Shown piece after piece: positions 6,513 through 13,997 of a stretch of 23,389 nt of DNA. The stretch lies in contig DAIEIZ010000019.1 of NCBI GenBank assembly GCA_027351145.1, forward strand, positions 1 to 23,389, read 5' to 3'. The position numbers and the translations under genes are program-made. This DNA comes from Candidatus Moraniibacteriota bacterium. GTDB lineage: Bacteria; Patescibacteriota; Minisyncoccia; Moranbacterales; UBA2206. Within the stretch, counting starts at the first letter, position 1. Every line of letters starts with the position of its first letter. The notes under the pieces were generated by a model. The model was not told the origin of the DNA. It was given only the letters and a program-made list of their open reading frames with translations, and searched no databases.

Positions 6513-7958
6513 TTACTCTAGGTTTTCAGCCAGTATCACCTTGGTCTTACTCATAAATTCTATTATTGCTGGATCTATAATAATATCTTCAGTCATAATA
6601 TCTCTTTTCAGATAAAGCGTCTCGAGTGTTCTGCATCGGCTCAATGCGACATAAGTTTGACCATGAGCAAAAGCCCCTTCTCCCATATCGACAGCGACAG
6701 AACTATAGGTATGACCTTGGGATTTATGAACCGTAATGGCCCAAGCAAGCCTTAGAGGGTACTGAGTAAATGAACTGACCACTTCTTCTTCAATTTTTCT
6801 CTCCTGTTGATTATAGTAATATCTGATTTTATTCCAAGTTTCCTTGGGAACAGAATAAACAATCGCATCAATATCGACTTTCACTTCATTTTCAGAAAGA
6901 GACCTTACGAAACCAAGCGTACCATTGACCCATCTTTTTTTTTTATCATTTTTCAAAAACATCACTTGCGCTCCTTCTTTTAGCTCCAAAAATTCCTCAG
7001 TTGGGAAAGAAGCTTTTTCTAATTCTCCCTCAATATAAGCTCTGTAAGTAAAGAGTTTTCCGGTCAATTGAGAAAGATGAATGGAATTTATCGAATTTAC
7101 AGCACTATTGGTTGTAGCCAGAGTAATCACTCCTTCATTAGGTATTTGAAAAGTAGTTCGTTGATTCAGCTCGCTGAGTAAATGATCTGAAATGCTTCCT
7201 CTTCTTATTTTGTTAAGAATATTTTTGAAATTTTCGTCCTTTTGCCTGAATATTTGTGTAAGTTCGTATATTTCCGGAATATCATTCCATGTATGAGCAT
7301 TAAAAAAATAGTGTCCGCCATGATTATGGGCAAAATATTTATGAAGCTCTGGATCACTTACTACAGGAGGTAATTGATAAAGGTCTCCGAACATGACTAT
7401 TTGAACTCCTCCAAAAGGCAACTCATTTCCCCTGGCCATTCTTAATCTGTAATCTATGGCATCCATCAAATCCGCTCTAACCATGGAAATTTCATCAATC
7501 ACGACTGTATCGATATTTCTCAGCAGAAAAGCCATTTTGGGACGAAGCGTGAGTTGCTCCAGTCTTTCCTGCGATAAAAAATTAGGAGGAAACCCAAATA
7601 AAGAATGGATTGTTTGTCCGCCAACATTTAAAGCGGCCACGCCTGTTGGAGCAACAACAACCAAACGCTTTTTTGATTTATATTTGAAATACTGCAAGAG
7701 AGATGATTTTCCAGTTCCTGCTTTACCTGTGATGAAAACGTTATTGTTTTGATTTTTAATAATATCAAATACGGCTTGTTGCTCTTGGCTAAGCTTTAAG
7801 TTCTCAATCTCAATCTGTTTTTCATTCAGTCTCTTTGGAGGTCGAATATATGGTTTGTAATAATTGTTGTAACTGCTGTAGGTTTCATTAGAGGGTTTTC
7901 TACTTTTGGAAAAATATATAATCGCCCCTATAATTCCAACCAATATTAATAGTTCCAT
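6513..7958 (-). CDS. Pif1-like SF1B helicase with N-terminal membrane anchor
   Basis: 481 residues with a complete SF1 helicase set: Walker A GKAGTGKS (78-85), Walker B IDEIS (154-158), motif III GDLYQLPP (191-198), IFRQ (236-239), ITVHKSQG (408-415) and YVALSRCR (436-443). This is the Pif1/RecD2-like group of 5'-3' DNA helicases. Residues 3-17 (LLILVGIIGAIIYFS) form a single hydrophobic segment followed by a basic stretch, so the enzyme appears tethered to the membrane with the helicase in the cytoplasm, which is unusual for Pif1. It starts 24 nt after the stop of the 283-residue gene, so they form an operon. The base composition is more AT-rich than in the phage block. A general DNA-maintenance role is possible, but the neighbours suggest an accessory or defence function. 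Confidence 0.9.
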   Translation of the reverse strand: MELLILVGIIGAIIYFSKSRKPSNETYSSYNNYYKPYIRPPKRLNEKQIEIENLKLSQEQQAVFDIIKNQNNNVFITGKAGTGKSSLLQYFKYKSKKRLVVVAPTGVAALNVGGQTIHSLFGFPPNFLSQERLEQLTLRPKMAFLLRNIDTVVIDEISMVRADLMDAIDYRLRMARGNELPFGGVQIVMFGDLYQLPPVVSDPELHKYFAHNHGGHYFFNAHTWNDIPEIYELTQIFRQKDENFKNILNKIRRGSISDHLLSELNQRTTFQIPNEGVITLATTNSAVNSINSIHLSQLTGKLFTYRAYIEGELEKASFPTEEFLELKEGAQVMFLKNDKKKRWVNGTLGFVRSLSENEVKVDIDAIVYSVPKETWNKIRYYYNQQERKIEEEVVSSFTQYPLRLAWAITVHKSQGHTYSSVAVDMGEGAFAHGQTYVALSRCRTLETLYLKRDIMTEDIIIDPAIIEFMSKTKVILAENLE

Positions 7959-7982
7959 TCCGTTTTTAGTAAATTATTTCAA

Positions 7983-8834
7983 TTATTTTTTAGATTCTTT
8001 TCTTTCCTTAATTCTAAGCAGCGCATGTATCGTAGCCAGATAAAAATAAAACATCCAGCTATACCAAATATCCCTGTCATAATTTATCTTCTGCTTGTCG
8101 TTTGCATGTCGTATTGAAAAATTATTTGCTATGCAAAATAAGTCGCTGTCGTCCTTGTTACTTAAATACTTCTTGACGTCCGGCTTCAAAATTTCAAGTA
8201 TATCAGCCAGCTCACGAATAGCTATCCTTCTGGTTTCAAGATTGGAGCGCGATTTAAGATATTCCTGAACAGCCAAGCTTACCTTTGTCTTTATATCATC
8301 TCTATCTGTTGGAATATTTGCAGAATAAATATTTGCCAAACCGCTTTCGTCCTTAATCAATATTAATCCGTTTTTATCAATTTCAAAACCAGTTTCATAC
8401 TCCGATAAAATGTCATTCATTTTACATATAAATTCAAGCTGGCCCATAGTTTTATCAAATTTTGAATAATGCCAACCGCATTGATTCCAGTTATGGTATG
8501 CGCCTTCTGTTTCGATCGGTTTTGAAATATGGTCGTATAAAAATTCAATCATATCAAATAAATCATCTTCAGAATATCCTTTGATTTTCTCCTTTACTGG
8601 CCACAAATTATCATTTCTTAATAAGCGATAAATCTGAGCATCAATATTTTCTCCCAATTTTCCGGAAACTTGATTCGGACTTGCATCTACACAATAATAA
8701 CCAAAATATTCTTGAAAATATCCGCCATTTTCAAATTCGGTATATGCATCGGAAAAAAGCCTCTTCATGATATCAAGACTAAATCCTGAAAAATTCTTAT
8801 TCTTGCCGGTTCTAATTGAATAATATTGCTTCAT
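7983..8834 (-). CDS. Uncharacterised protein, possibly abortive-infection-like (283 residues)
   Basis: No membrane segment or signal peptide. The N-terminal part has YFQEYFGYYCVDA, then GKLGENIDAQIY and EDDLFDMIEFLYDHISKP. The C-terminal part is helical and aromatic (NNFSIRHANDKQ at about 237-248, then IWYSWMFYFYLATIHALLRI). I recall similar conserved proteins with the IRHxN...Q segment but no assigned function. The helical C-terminus with R-H resembles the layout of HEPN/Abi-type domains, although no clean Rx4-6H is present. It is the first gene of the accessory operon, and GGA lies just before ATG 8834. A weak promoter (TTGCTA, 18 nt, TGTAAA) is possible just upstream. Confidence 0.75.
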   Translation of the reverse strand: MKQYYSIRTGKNKNFSGFSLDIMKRLFSDAYTEFENGGYFQEYFGYYCVDASPNQVSGKLGENIDAQIYRLLRNDNLWPVKEKIKGYSEDDLFDMIEFLYDHISKPIETEGAYHNWNQCGWHYSKFDKTMGQLEFICKMNDILSEYETGFEIDKNGLILIKDESGLANIYSANIPTDRDDIKTKVSLAVQEYLKSRSNLETRRIAIRELADILEILKPDVKKYLSNKDDSDLFCIANNFSIRHANDKQKINYDRDIWYSWMFYFYLATIHALLRIKERKESKK

Positions 8835-9016
8835 ATTCCATCGTTTTTACATCGGTTACGCATTAATCCTAGCAAAAATAAATCTTCCAGTAAAGAATTT
8901 TGCCTCATATTTCGCCAAATTCTGCCCACACGGGCGACTTAGGCGCCGAAGGGGTACAAGTTGCCCGAAACTGGGGTTCAGCCTCCACAGTCCTTAATTT
9001 TTCTTGAAAGCCGTCC

Positions 9017-10984
9017 CTATCGGTATTCTTCCAGAACTTCCAGCATCTCTTTCTGCTCAGCGAGGGCTTCTTGGGCTGACTTTTCGACAGATGCGAGCAT
9101 GCCTGCAAAAGCCACTTTGTTTTCCATTGAGGCGATGTCTCTCAAGTGCTTACGCGCTTTCTCAGCGTGAAAAAGCGCCTTATTGCATACTTCCTGAATT
9201 ACTTCGTACCAAAATATTTTTTGCAGTTCCTTGAGCTCTTTCTTCAAATCCAATTTTTTCAGGCTTTTGTTCCCGGCTCGTTTGGAGTATTTTTTCAAAA
9301 CCGCCACTACCGTCGGGCTTAGCTGTCCTTTTTTGAGATCGCCTTCCCAATCATGCGCGTCGTCATTGAGCTGTCGAGCGATTATATAATTTTCAAAGAA
9401 TCCAAGCAGATTTTTTATTTCTGAAGACTCAATATTTCTCGTGTGAAAATACAGCACAGCTACTGGTCCCAGCGCGTGCCCAATGGAACGATCGGCGAGT
9501 CTTTCCAGCTTTCCGAATTCGGGCAATTGGTCGGGAATTGCTAAATCAGACCCGGCCAGCTGTGCTCGGCAATTGCTCACCTCCCAAGCATTGGCCGAAT
9601 CGATCCTATCCATCGTGTTCCTGAAAAATTGCAAAAATTTCTCATCCTTCGCAAAATTATCGCTGTATATCGATGTCAGTTCACGAAGGCAGATATTGGC
9701 CAAAGAGAGAAACCTTGGATAACCTTCGCCATCGAAAAAATCATCATAAATCGTATAGGCTATCCAGCCGTAAAGACTGGCTGCTCCCAATTTCACAAAA
9801 GCATTCTCATCCACAGCCTTATTGTTCCTCAACGATTTTTGAAAATAATAGGGCAAGAGCGTTACTTGGTTTGCATTGCCTCCTTTCAATATCCTTTTTC
9901 TGACGGCCAGAAAATTCTCAGTCAGTTCGGAATTGAATTTAGAAAATCTTTGATCGGTTAGCTTGATTATCCTTTTATGTATCCTTTCCTGCTCCCTGTC
10001 TATTTTCATTTCTTTCTTGATCGGCTCATCTTCAGTCAAGAATTTTCCCACAGCTTCCAGACAGAATGCCGTCGTGAGTTCCGCACTGCCGGAATAATGT
10101 TTTTGTTTCTTTTCTATTTTTTCAACCACGAAAGGATAGGCTTTCCATTCTCCATTGATTTGGTTTTTCAGGATAGATCTCAGACTTTCCTCCAGCTTTT
10201 CCTTCTTGTGTCCTAGGTTAATAAGAGCACTGACTGCCAGTGCGGTTTCCAAGGGATTGCCCCAGGAATGATCCTTGAACCCATTTTTCAAAAGATAAGA
10301 GATTATTTTGTCTTTCTTCTTTCCCCTGTACCAGCGGGAAATAAAGTAGATAACGGGATATGGAGAATAATAATATGGCGAACTGTATTTTTCGGAATCA
10401 ATCGCTTTTTCCGTGAGCGCAGTTAGACTCTCCAGGTTCACGCCTTGAAGCGAAAGAAAAAAAGCGATGTTACTGTTAACCGCCAAATCAATGTCTTTCC
10501 AGTCTTTGCCTGCATTCTGTGGAGTGAGCCACGTATGATATGGCCCGCCCTCTTTTCTCTCGCAAAACGTGAGAAGATTGATGACTTTGGCGATAGCTTT
10601 GACTGAAATAATTTTTTGGTTATGCTTAGCCAGCGCGATCATAGCGCAGCAAGTATCGTCCAAGTCGTCCGGGTACGGCGTATCTTTGCTTTCCGACGAA
10701 TTTCTTTTCCAATAATTCCACGACCAAAAATCGCTTTTTTGGCTTATCAGAAATTTTGCGGCCCTACTTTTTATCCTTTCCAGCCCCTTTGACTCGGGAA
10801 GACTATTGAGACTTGATAAAATTAAGCACGTAGGAAAAATAGCTTGATTTTCTTTGGTACGGTCAAAGCTTTTTGAATCTGAAACAAAACTAGGAAAACT
10901 TCCGTCTTCCCTTTGTTTTTTGGCGAAGTAACCAATACTTGACTTTATCGCCTTGGCTATTTTATTGTGGATTATTCGGTTCAT
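9017..10984 (-). CDS. Fused terpene cyclase-like toroid and class I isoprenoid synthase-like protein (655 residues)
   Basis: The N-terminal half (about 1-320) is an alpha-alpha toroid like squalene/hopene cyclases: QREDGSF (24-30), QINGEW (275-280) as a QW-type motif, and PDDLDDT around 105-111, which contains DxDD, the acid motif of class II terpene cyclases. The C-terminal half (about 335-655) looks like a class I isoprenoid synthase: YDDFFD (DDxxD, 414-418) and, 126 residues later, QLNDDAHDWEGDLKKG (538-553), resembling the second Asp motif of phytoene/squalene synthases. A protein able to couple chain formation or ionisation to protonation-initiated cyclisation is plausible. The toroid is a single barrel, however, so activity is uncertain. 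ATG 10984 overlaps the kinase stop by 23 nt. The frame is open 76 codons further upstream inside the kinase gene, but that extension is basic and featureless. It ends the two-component operon. Confidence 0.8.
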   Translation of the reverse strand: MNRIIHNKIAKAIKSSIGYFAKKQREDGSFPSFVSDSKSFDRTKENQAIFPTCLILSSLNSLPESKGLERIKSRAAKFLISQKSDFWSWNYWKRNSSESKDTPYPDDLDDTCCAMIALAKHNQKIISVKAIAKVINLLTFCERKEGGPYHTWLTPQNAGKDWKDIDLAVNSNIAFFLSLQGVNLESLTALTEKAIDSEKYSSPYYYSPYPVIYFISRWYRGKKKDKIISYLLKNGFKDHSWGNPLETALAVSALINLGHKKEKLEESLRSILKNQINGEWKAYPFVVEKIEKKQKHYSGSAELTTAFCLEAVGKFLTEDEPIKKEMKIDREQERIHKRIIKLTDQRFSKFNSELTENFLAVRKRILKGGNANQVTLLPYYFQKSLRNNKAVDENAFVKLGAASLYGWIAYTIYDDFFDGEGYPRFLSLANICLRELTSIYSDNFAKDEKFLQFFRNTMDRIDSANAWEVSNCRAQLAGSDLAIPDQLPEFGKLERLADRSIGHALGPVAVLYFHTRNIESSEIKNLLGFFENYIIARQLNDDAHDWEGDLKKGQLSPTVVAVLKKYSKRAGNKSLKKLDLKKELKELQKIFWYEVIQEVCNKALFHAEKARKHLRDIASMENKVAFAGMLASVEKSAQEALAEQKEMLEVLEEYR

Positions 10985-12395
10985 TTCTAATTGGAAATTC
11001 AATAATAAATTTGCTTCCTTGCCCCCAAATGCTTTCGACGTTGATTGTTCCGCCAAAATCTTCCTCAACCGTGTTTTTTGCGGTTGCCAGTCCGATACCT
11101 GCTCCCTTTTGCGGACCCTTGGTGGTAAAAAACGGATCAAATATCTTATTGTGGATTTCTTCCGAAATTCCGCCCGCCCGATCTTCAATGGAAATAATTG
11201 CCTTTTCGTCACGCTTTTCCAGCCCTATGCTTATTTCTTTCCCTTCTTCATTGCTCGCTTCATATGCATCCAGGGCATTGAGTATGATATTGGTCACCAC
11301 ATGATTAAATCTCATCACATTTCCATAAGTGATAATATCGAAACCGCCTCTAAAATTAATTTCGACTTTTTCGGTCTTCAGCTTATATCCCAATATTTTA
11401 GTAACATTCAGTATTTCTTTTCTCATGGAAAACAGTGAGTCGATTTTTTGATTCTGAAATTGTTTTTTGACAGCCTCAATGTATTCCGCAAGAGCCGATT
11501 TGTTTTCATTGGCCTGTTTGAGATATTCCCTGGTCTCGGCCATTTTCTCTTCCCCCGCTTCAGTCGCTTTTTCAATGTCGAAAAAAAGGAAAGTTACGTG
11601 ATTGATCAGATCGTGAAAAAGTCCTGATGATATTTTCCCAAACTCAATAAATCTAACTGCTTGATTCATTTTTTCCATCTGTGCTTTCTCCAAATCCCGT
11701 GTTCTTTCTTGAACTCTCACCTCAAGCATATCTCGCTCCTGCTTAAGTTCCACTTCGGATTTTCTCGCTCGCTCCAAGGATCTTTCAATTTCGCGATTCG
11801 ATAGCCAAGAAACAATAGCGATTATGGAAAACATTATCGCATGCTCAATCGGGTCATTCATTTGAAACAATTCTGTCTTCCAATAAACCCTAGGAGAAAT
11901 AACAGAATTAAATTGAAGATAACCGAAAATGAGAGTTATCAAAAAAATAATGATGTTTATTTCAAAAGCAAAACGAGTGCTAACGAGTACTCCCGACATT
12001 ACTATCAAAAGAGCAAATGTTAGTAATGCCATAGGCAAATCAACTCCCCACAGATACACCGCGCAACTCGCCATAATCAAATAGGCATATATTAAAATAA
12101 AAGAAGCGGGGACAAAGAATCCTTTTCTTGAAAGCCGGTATAAAAAAATAAAGAAGGCAAACATCACCAAAGGCACTATCGGAGAAATCGCTCTGTTATT
12201 ATGCCTAAAAAATGAATGGTACAGGGAAAAAAGGCTAAACGCGCAAAAAAGCGCAATCGAGCCTAATACTATAACATTAAAAATGAACTCTCGGCGCCTA
12301 AAATCTTCACTGCTTGATTTTGGCATTAAAAACTTTCCATATAAAAAACGGGTAACTCTACTCAAAAAACCATGGTTATCATCTGTTTTCGGCAT
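10962..12395 (-). CDS. Membrane-bound sensor histidine kinase
   Basis: 477 residues. About six hydrophobic segments (38-58, 70-87, 92-116, 120-138, 143-163, 185-199) form an integral-membrane sensor with almost no periplasmic domain. A coiled coil follows (about 200-245). The phosphoacceptor region is FGKISSGLFHDLINH with His261, then the ATPase: N box NHVVTNIILNALDA (364-376), G1 EDRAGGI (404-410), F box IFDPFFTTK (418-426) and G2 GAGIGLATAK (431-440). All catalytic boxes look intact. The sensor, built of membrane helices only, suits a hydrophobic or membrane-linked signal. It starts 20 nt after a 39-residue peptide gene and its 3' end overlaps the terpene-synthase-like gene, so these three form one unit. 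Its partner is probably the response regulator encoded just upstream. Confidence 0.93.
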   Translation of the reverse strand: MPKTDDNHGFLSRVTRFLYGKFLMPKSSSEDFRRREFIFNVIVLGSIALFCAFSLFSLYHSFFRHNNRAISPIVPLVMFAFFIFLYRLSRKGFFVPASFILIYAYLIMASCAVYLWGVDLPMALLTFALLIVMSGVLVSTRFAFEINIIIFLITLIFGYLQFNSVISPRVYWKTELFQMNDPIEHAIMFSIIAIVSWLSNREIERSLERARKSEVELKQERDMLEVRVQERTRDLEKAQMEKMNQAVRFIEFGKISSGLFHDLINHVTFLFFDIEKATEAGEEKMAETREYLKQANENKSALAEYIEAVKKQFQNQKIDSLFSMRKEILNVTKILGYKLKTEKVEINFRGGFDIITYGNVMRFNHVVTNIILNALDAYEASNEEGKEISIGLEKRDEKAIISIEDRAGGISEEIHNKIFDPFFTTKGPQKGAGIGLATAKNTVEEDFGGTINVESIWGQGSKFIIEFPIRNEPNNPQ

Positions 12396-12415
12396 ATAGT
12401 TACCCGTTAATTTAT

Positions 12416-12535
12416 CTACGCAACATCAGTCCAGGGATTTGCAACGCTCACTATTGACATAACAAACGCACTCAACGCGACAGCTTTTCTGGTCTTCTTG
12501 CTCATTAGAATTTTTTTGATAATTTTCTTTTTCAT
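12416..12535 (-). CDS. Small secreted-looking peptide between response regulator and kinase (39 residues)
   Basis: The frame begins ATG at 12535 with MKKKIIKKIL, continues with a second basic stretch SKKTRK, then a hydrophobic core AVALSAFVMSIVSVA, and ends NPWTDVA before TAG at 12418-12416. A basic N-terminus, a hydrophobic segment of about 15 residues and a short polar tail resemble a signal peptide with almost no mature part, or a small membrane or pheromone peptide. A second possible start is Met11. The ribosome site is weak (AAAG before ATG). It sits in the 246-nt gap between regulator and kinase, 20 nt before the kinase, a position where signal-peptide precursors of two-component systems are sometimes found. 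That role is inference. Confidence 0.5.
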   Translation of the reverse strand: MKKKIIKKILMSKKTRKAVALSAFVMSIVSVANPWTDVA

Positions 12536-12560
12536 TTCTTTGGTATTTTAATTTTTTGAT

Positions 12561-12585
12561 AAAAATAATTCCTCGACCAAGAATT
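12561..12585 (-). terminator. Weak terminator or attenuator between regulator and peptide/kinase genes
   Basis: On the minus strand AATTCTT (12585-12579) pairs with AGGAATT (12573-12567), with one T-G pair, followed by ATTTTT. There is no clear promoter between it and the peptide start at 12535, so partial readthrough would set kinase and terpene-synthase expression below that of the regulator. Confidence 0.4.
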
Positions 12586-12641
12586 ACAAATTTAATTTTA
12601 TCAAAGCGAGGTAAAGAAAAAGTAAAGAAAACATCAAGAAC

Positions 12642-13313
12642 TCAATCCAGTTCCATTTTATAGCCTCTTCCGTTCACAGTTTGAATCAGGCTCACTCTTC
12701 TTCCAATGTCAATCTTGGCACGCAAGTTTCTGATATGCGATTTCAAAGTATTGGAAAAAGTATCCAAATCCATATCCCACACGTGTTCCATAATATCTCC
12801 CTGTGACAGCGTTCGACCCGTATTTTTGGCTAAATACTCCAGGAGCATAAATTCTTTTCGCGTTAGATTGATGCTCTTTTTTCCTCGTTTCACCTCATGA
12901 TTTTTAGTGTTCATTAACAAATCACCGATTTTTATTGTTTCGCTAATTGTGGCGTTTGGGCGACGCAGTAGCGCTTTTACTCTAGACAAAAGTTCCCGAA
13001 AAGAGAAAGGCTTAGTCAAATAATCATCCGCACCATTGTCCAAAAGATCCACCTTGGTGGTAATGTCCGACAAGGCTGAAAGCATTATGATTTTCACGCC
13101 TTTCTTTTTTTCACGAATTGCTTGACACACTTCCAGTCCGCTTTTCTTGGGTAGCACGTTATCAAGCACGATTAAGTCGTAATCATTGCAACGGCCAAGG
13201 AATGCGCCCTTCTCGCCATCCGTTGCCATGTCGACAGCAAAAAGTTCCATCTCAAGATTCGACTTGAGAAAGTCGGAAATTTTAGGGTCATCGTCTATGA
13301 CTAAAATTCGCAT
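12642..13313 (-). CDS. OmpR/PhoB-type response regulator
   Basis: 223 residues with both usual domains. The receiver (1-120) has the acidic pocket DDD (7-9), phospho-acceptor Asp51 in LIVLDNVLP, Ser79 in IIMLSA and Lys101 in YLTKPFS. The DNA-binding winged helix (about 125-221) has the standard LTRKEFMLLEYLAKNTGRTL, NTLKSHIRNLRAKI and IQTVNGRGYKM. All switch residues are present, so phosphorylation control should be normal. It is the first gene of the regulator-peptide-kinase-terpene unit. A 7-bp dyad in its upstream region (13326-13358) could be an operator. No strong Shine-Dalgarno precedes ATG 13313. Confidence 0.95.
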   Translation of the reverse strand: MRILVIDDDPKISDFLKSNLEMELFAVDMATDGEKGAFLGRCNDYDLIVLDNVLPKKSGLEVCQAIREKKKGVKIIMLSALSDITTKVDLLDNGADDYLTKPFSFRELLSRVKALLRRPNATISETIKIGDLLMNTKNHEVKRGKKSINLTRKEFMLLEYLAKNTGRTLSQGDIMEHVWDMDLDTFSNTLKSHIRNLRAKIDIGRRVSLIQTVNGRGYKMELD

Positions 13314-13325
13314 ACTATTTTCAGA

Positions 13326-13358
13326 ATGCTAATGTTTCACCTATCTATACTTTAGCAT
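13326..13358. promoter_or_regulatory. Dyad in the response-regulator promoter region
   Basis: ATGCTAA (13326-13332) and TTAGCAT (13352-13358) are exact inverted repeats separated by 19 nt, and a TATAGA -10-like box lies in the spacer on the minus strand. An operator for autoregulation or a leader hairpin are both possible. Confidence 0.35.
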
Positions 13359-13400
13359 CTAATCTTTTCTTTGCCCATAGAAAAGTTACCTACCAAAGAA

Positions 13401-13429
13401 ATCTCTGCGATTAACAGAGATCTCTTTTT
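13401..13429 (+). terminator. Hairpin with T-run on the plus strand
   Basis: ATCTCTG (13401-13407) pairs with CAGAGAT (13415-13421), then CTCTTTTT follows on the plus strand. No plus-strand gene is visible upstream. It may be a minus-strand leader hairpin or mark an unrecognised plus-strand RNA. Confidence 0.4.
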
Positions 13430-13454
13430 GGCTTAGATTCAATTTTGTCTCCCA

Positions 13455-13504
13455 GGTTATTCCCATGAAATAACCATAAAGAAAGGCGCGTACTCGTGAG
13501 AGTA
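13455..13504. repeat. Two perfect hairpins in the regulator-phage intergenic stretch
   Basis: GGTTATT / AATAACC (13455-13475, 7-nt loop) and TACTC-GTGA-GAGTA (13491-13504). With the hairpin at 13401 they would lie in a long leader of the response regulator if transcription from 13689 reads through. I see no protein gene between 13314 and 13769. Confidence 0.4.
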
Positions 13505-13529
13505 TTTTCTCTATAGCATATTTGCACTG

Positions 13530-13689
13530 GAATAAAAATCGCTAGGCGATGGATAGCATAAATATTTTTTAATGCAACTAAAAATTATTTTTTGGACGCC
13601 CAGTTCACGTCGACCTTCTCTTAGTATCCATCCCCTAGGATGCCTCGGAGCAAGAACTGCTCTTTCGCTTCCAAAAATATTAATAAACT
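13530..13689 (-). ncRNA. Candidate structured small RNA or riboswitch-like leader
   Basis: About 160 nt on the minus strand with its own promoter and terminator. An outer stem TTTTTGGA / TCCAAAAA (13677-13670 with 13596-13589) encloses hairpins GAGCA / TGCTC (13662-13648) and CATCC / GGATG (13642-13629). The first loop can pair with a second loop (CAGTTC with GAACTG, 13601-13606). A terminator follows: ATCGC-CTA-GCGAT then T5 (13550-13534). GATGGATA in the body (13632-13625) is complementary to TATCCATC (13555-13548), which overlaps the terminator arm, so a switch between antiterminator and terminator is possible. It matches no RNA family I can name. Confidence 0.38.
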
Positions 13690-13695
13690 AAAATA

Positions 13696-13724
13696 ATTAT
13701 ACTTACTGCAAAGATAAATTTCAG
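13696..13724 (-). promoter_or_regulatory. Promoter of the candidate RNA
   Basis: The minus strand has CTGAAA (13724-13719), a 17-nt spacer and consensus TATAAT (13701-13696). The expected start is near 13689, just before the outer stem of the structured element. Confidence 0.45.
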
Positions 13725-13769
13725 TAAAAATTTGGTAAAATTTTTATAAAGTTCTACCCCCTGTTCTTC

Positions 13770-13997
13770 TCATGGGGCTGAGTCCTCTGAAGCATTCTTT
13801 ATTTTCTTGAGAAAACCGCGCCGGGTGCGCGATGCCACTTTCCACCAATTCACAATTTGGCCGTTTTTTATTTCAATCACAACTCGCCCGAAGCCTTCCG
13901 CTTCAATGGACGCTAAATCCTTGGCGATTTCTGAAAGGAGCAGATTGCGCTCCTGCTCATCAGATATATTTGCTTTTTGTTTATTTATTCGGTTCAT
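13770..13997 (-). CDS. DUF2292-like small protein (75 residues)
   Basis: Residues about 30-60 (IEAEGFGRVVIEIKNGQIVN) follow the DUF2292 pattern, a compact beta-rich domain that reads FGxVxIxIxxGxxV. The rest is a charged helix and a basic tail RTRRGFLKKIK. Function is unknown; such proteins occur in phages and small operons. ATG 13997 overlaps the terminase stop by 17 nt, so translation is coupled. It is the last gene of the phage-derived block. The portal gene expected near here is absent. Confidence 0.7.
   Translation of the reverse strand: MNRINKQKANISDEQERNLLLSEIAKDLASIEAEGFGRVVIEIKNGQIVNWWKVASRTRRGFLKKIKNASEDSAP

Noticed and set aside
8905..9108. A 67-residue minus-strand frame between the 283-residue gene and the terpene-like gene
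   Set aside because: It overlaps the end of the terpene-like gene, is rich in Lys, Arg, Ser and Pro, has no ribosome site and resembles no family.
10985..11212. N-terminal 76-residue extension of the terpene-like protein
   Set aside because: It lies inside the kinase ATPase domain, is basic and featureless, and an ATG at 10984 gives a normal start with a short overlap.
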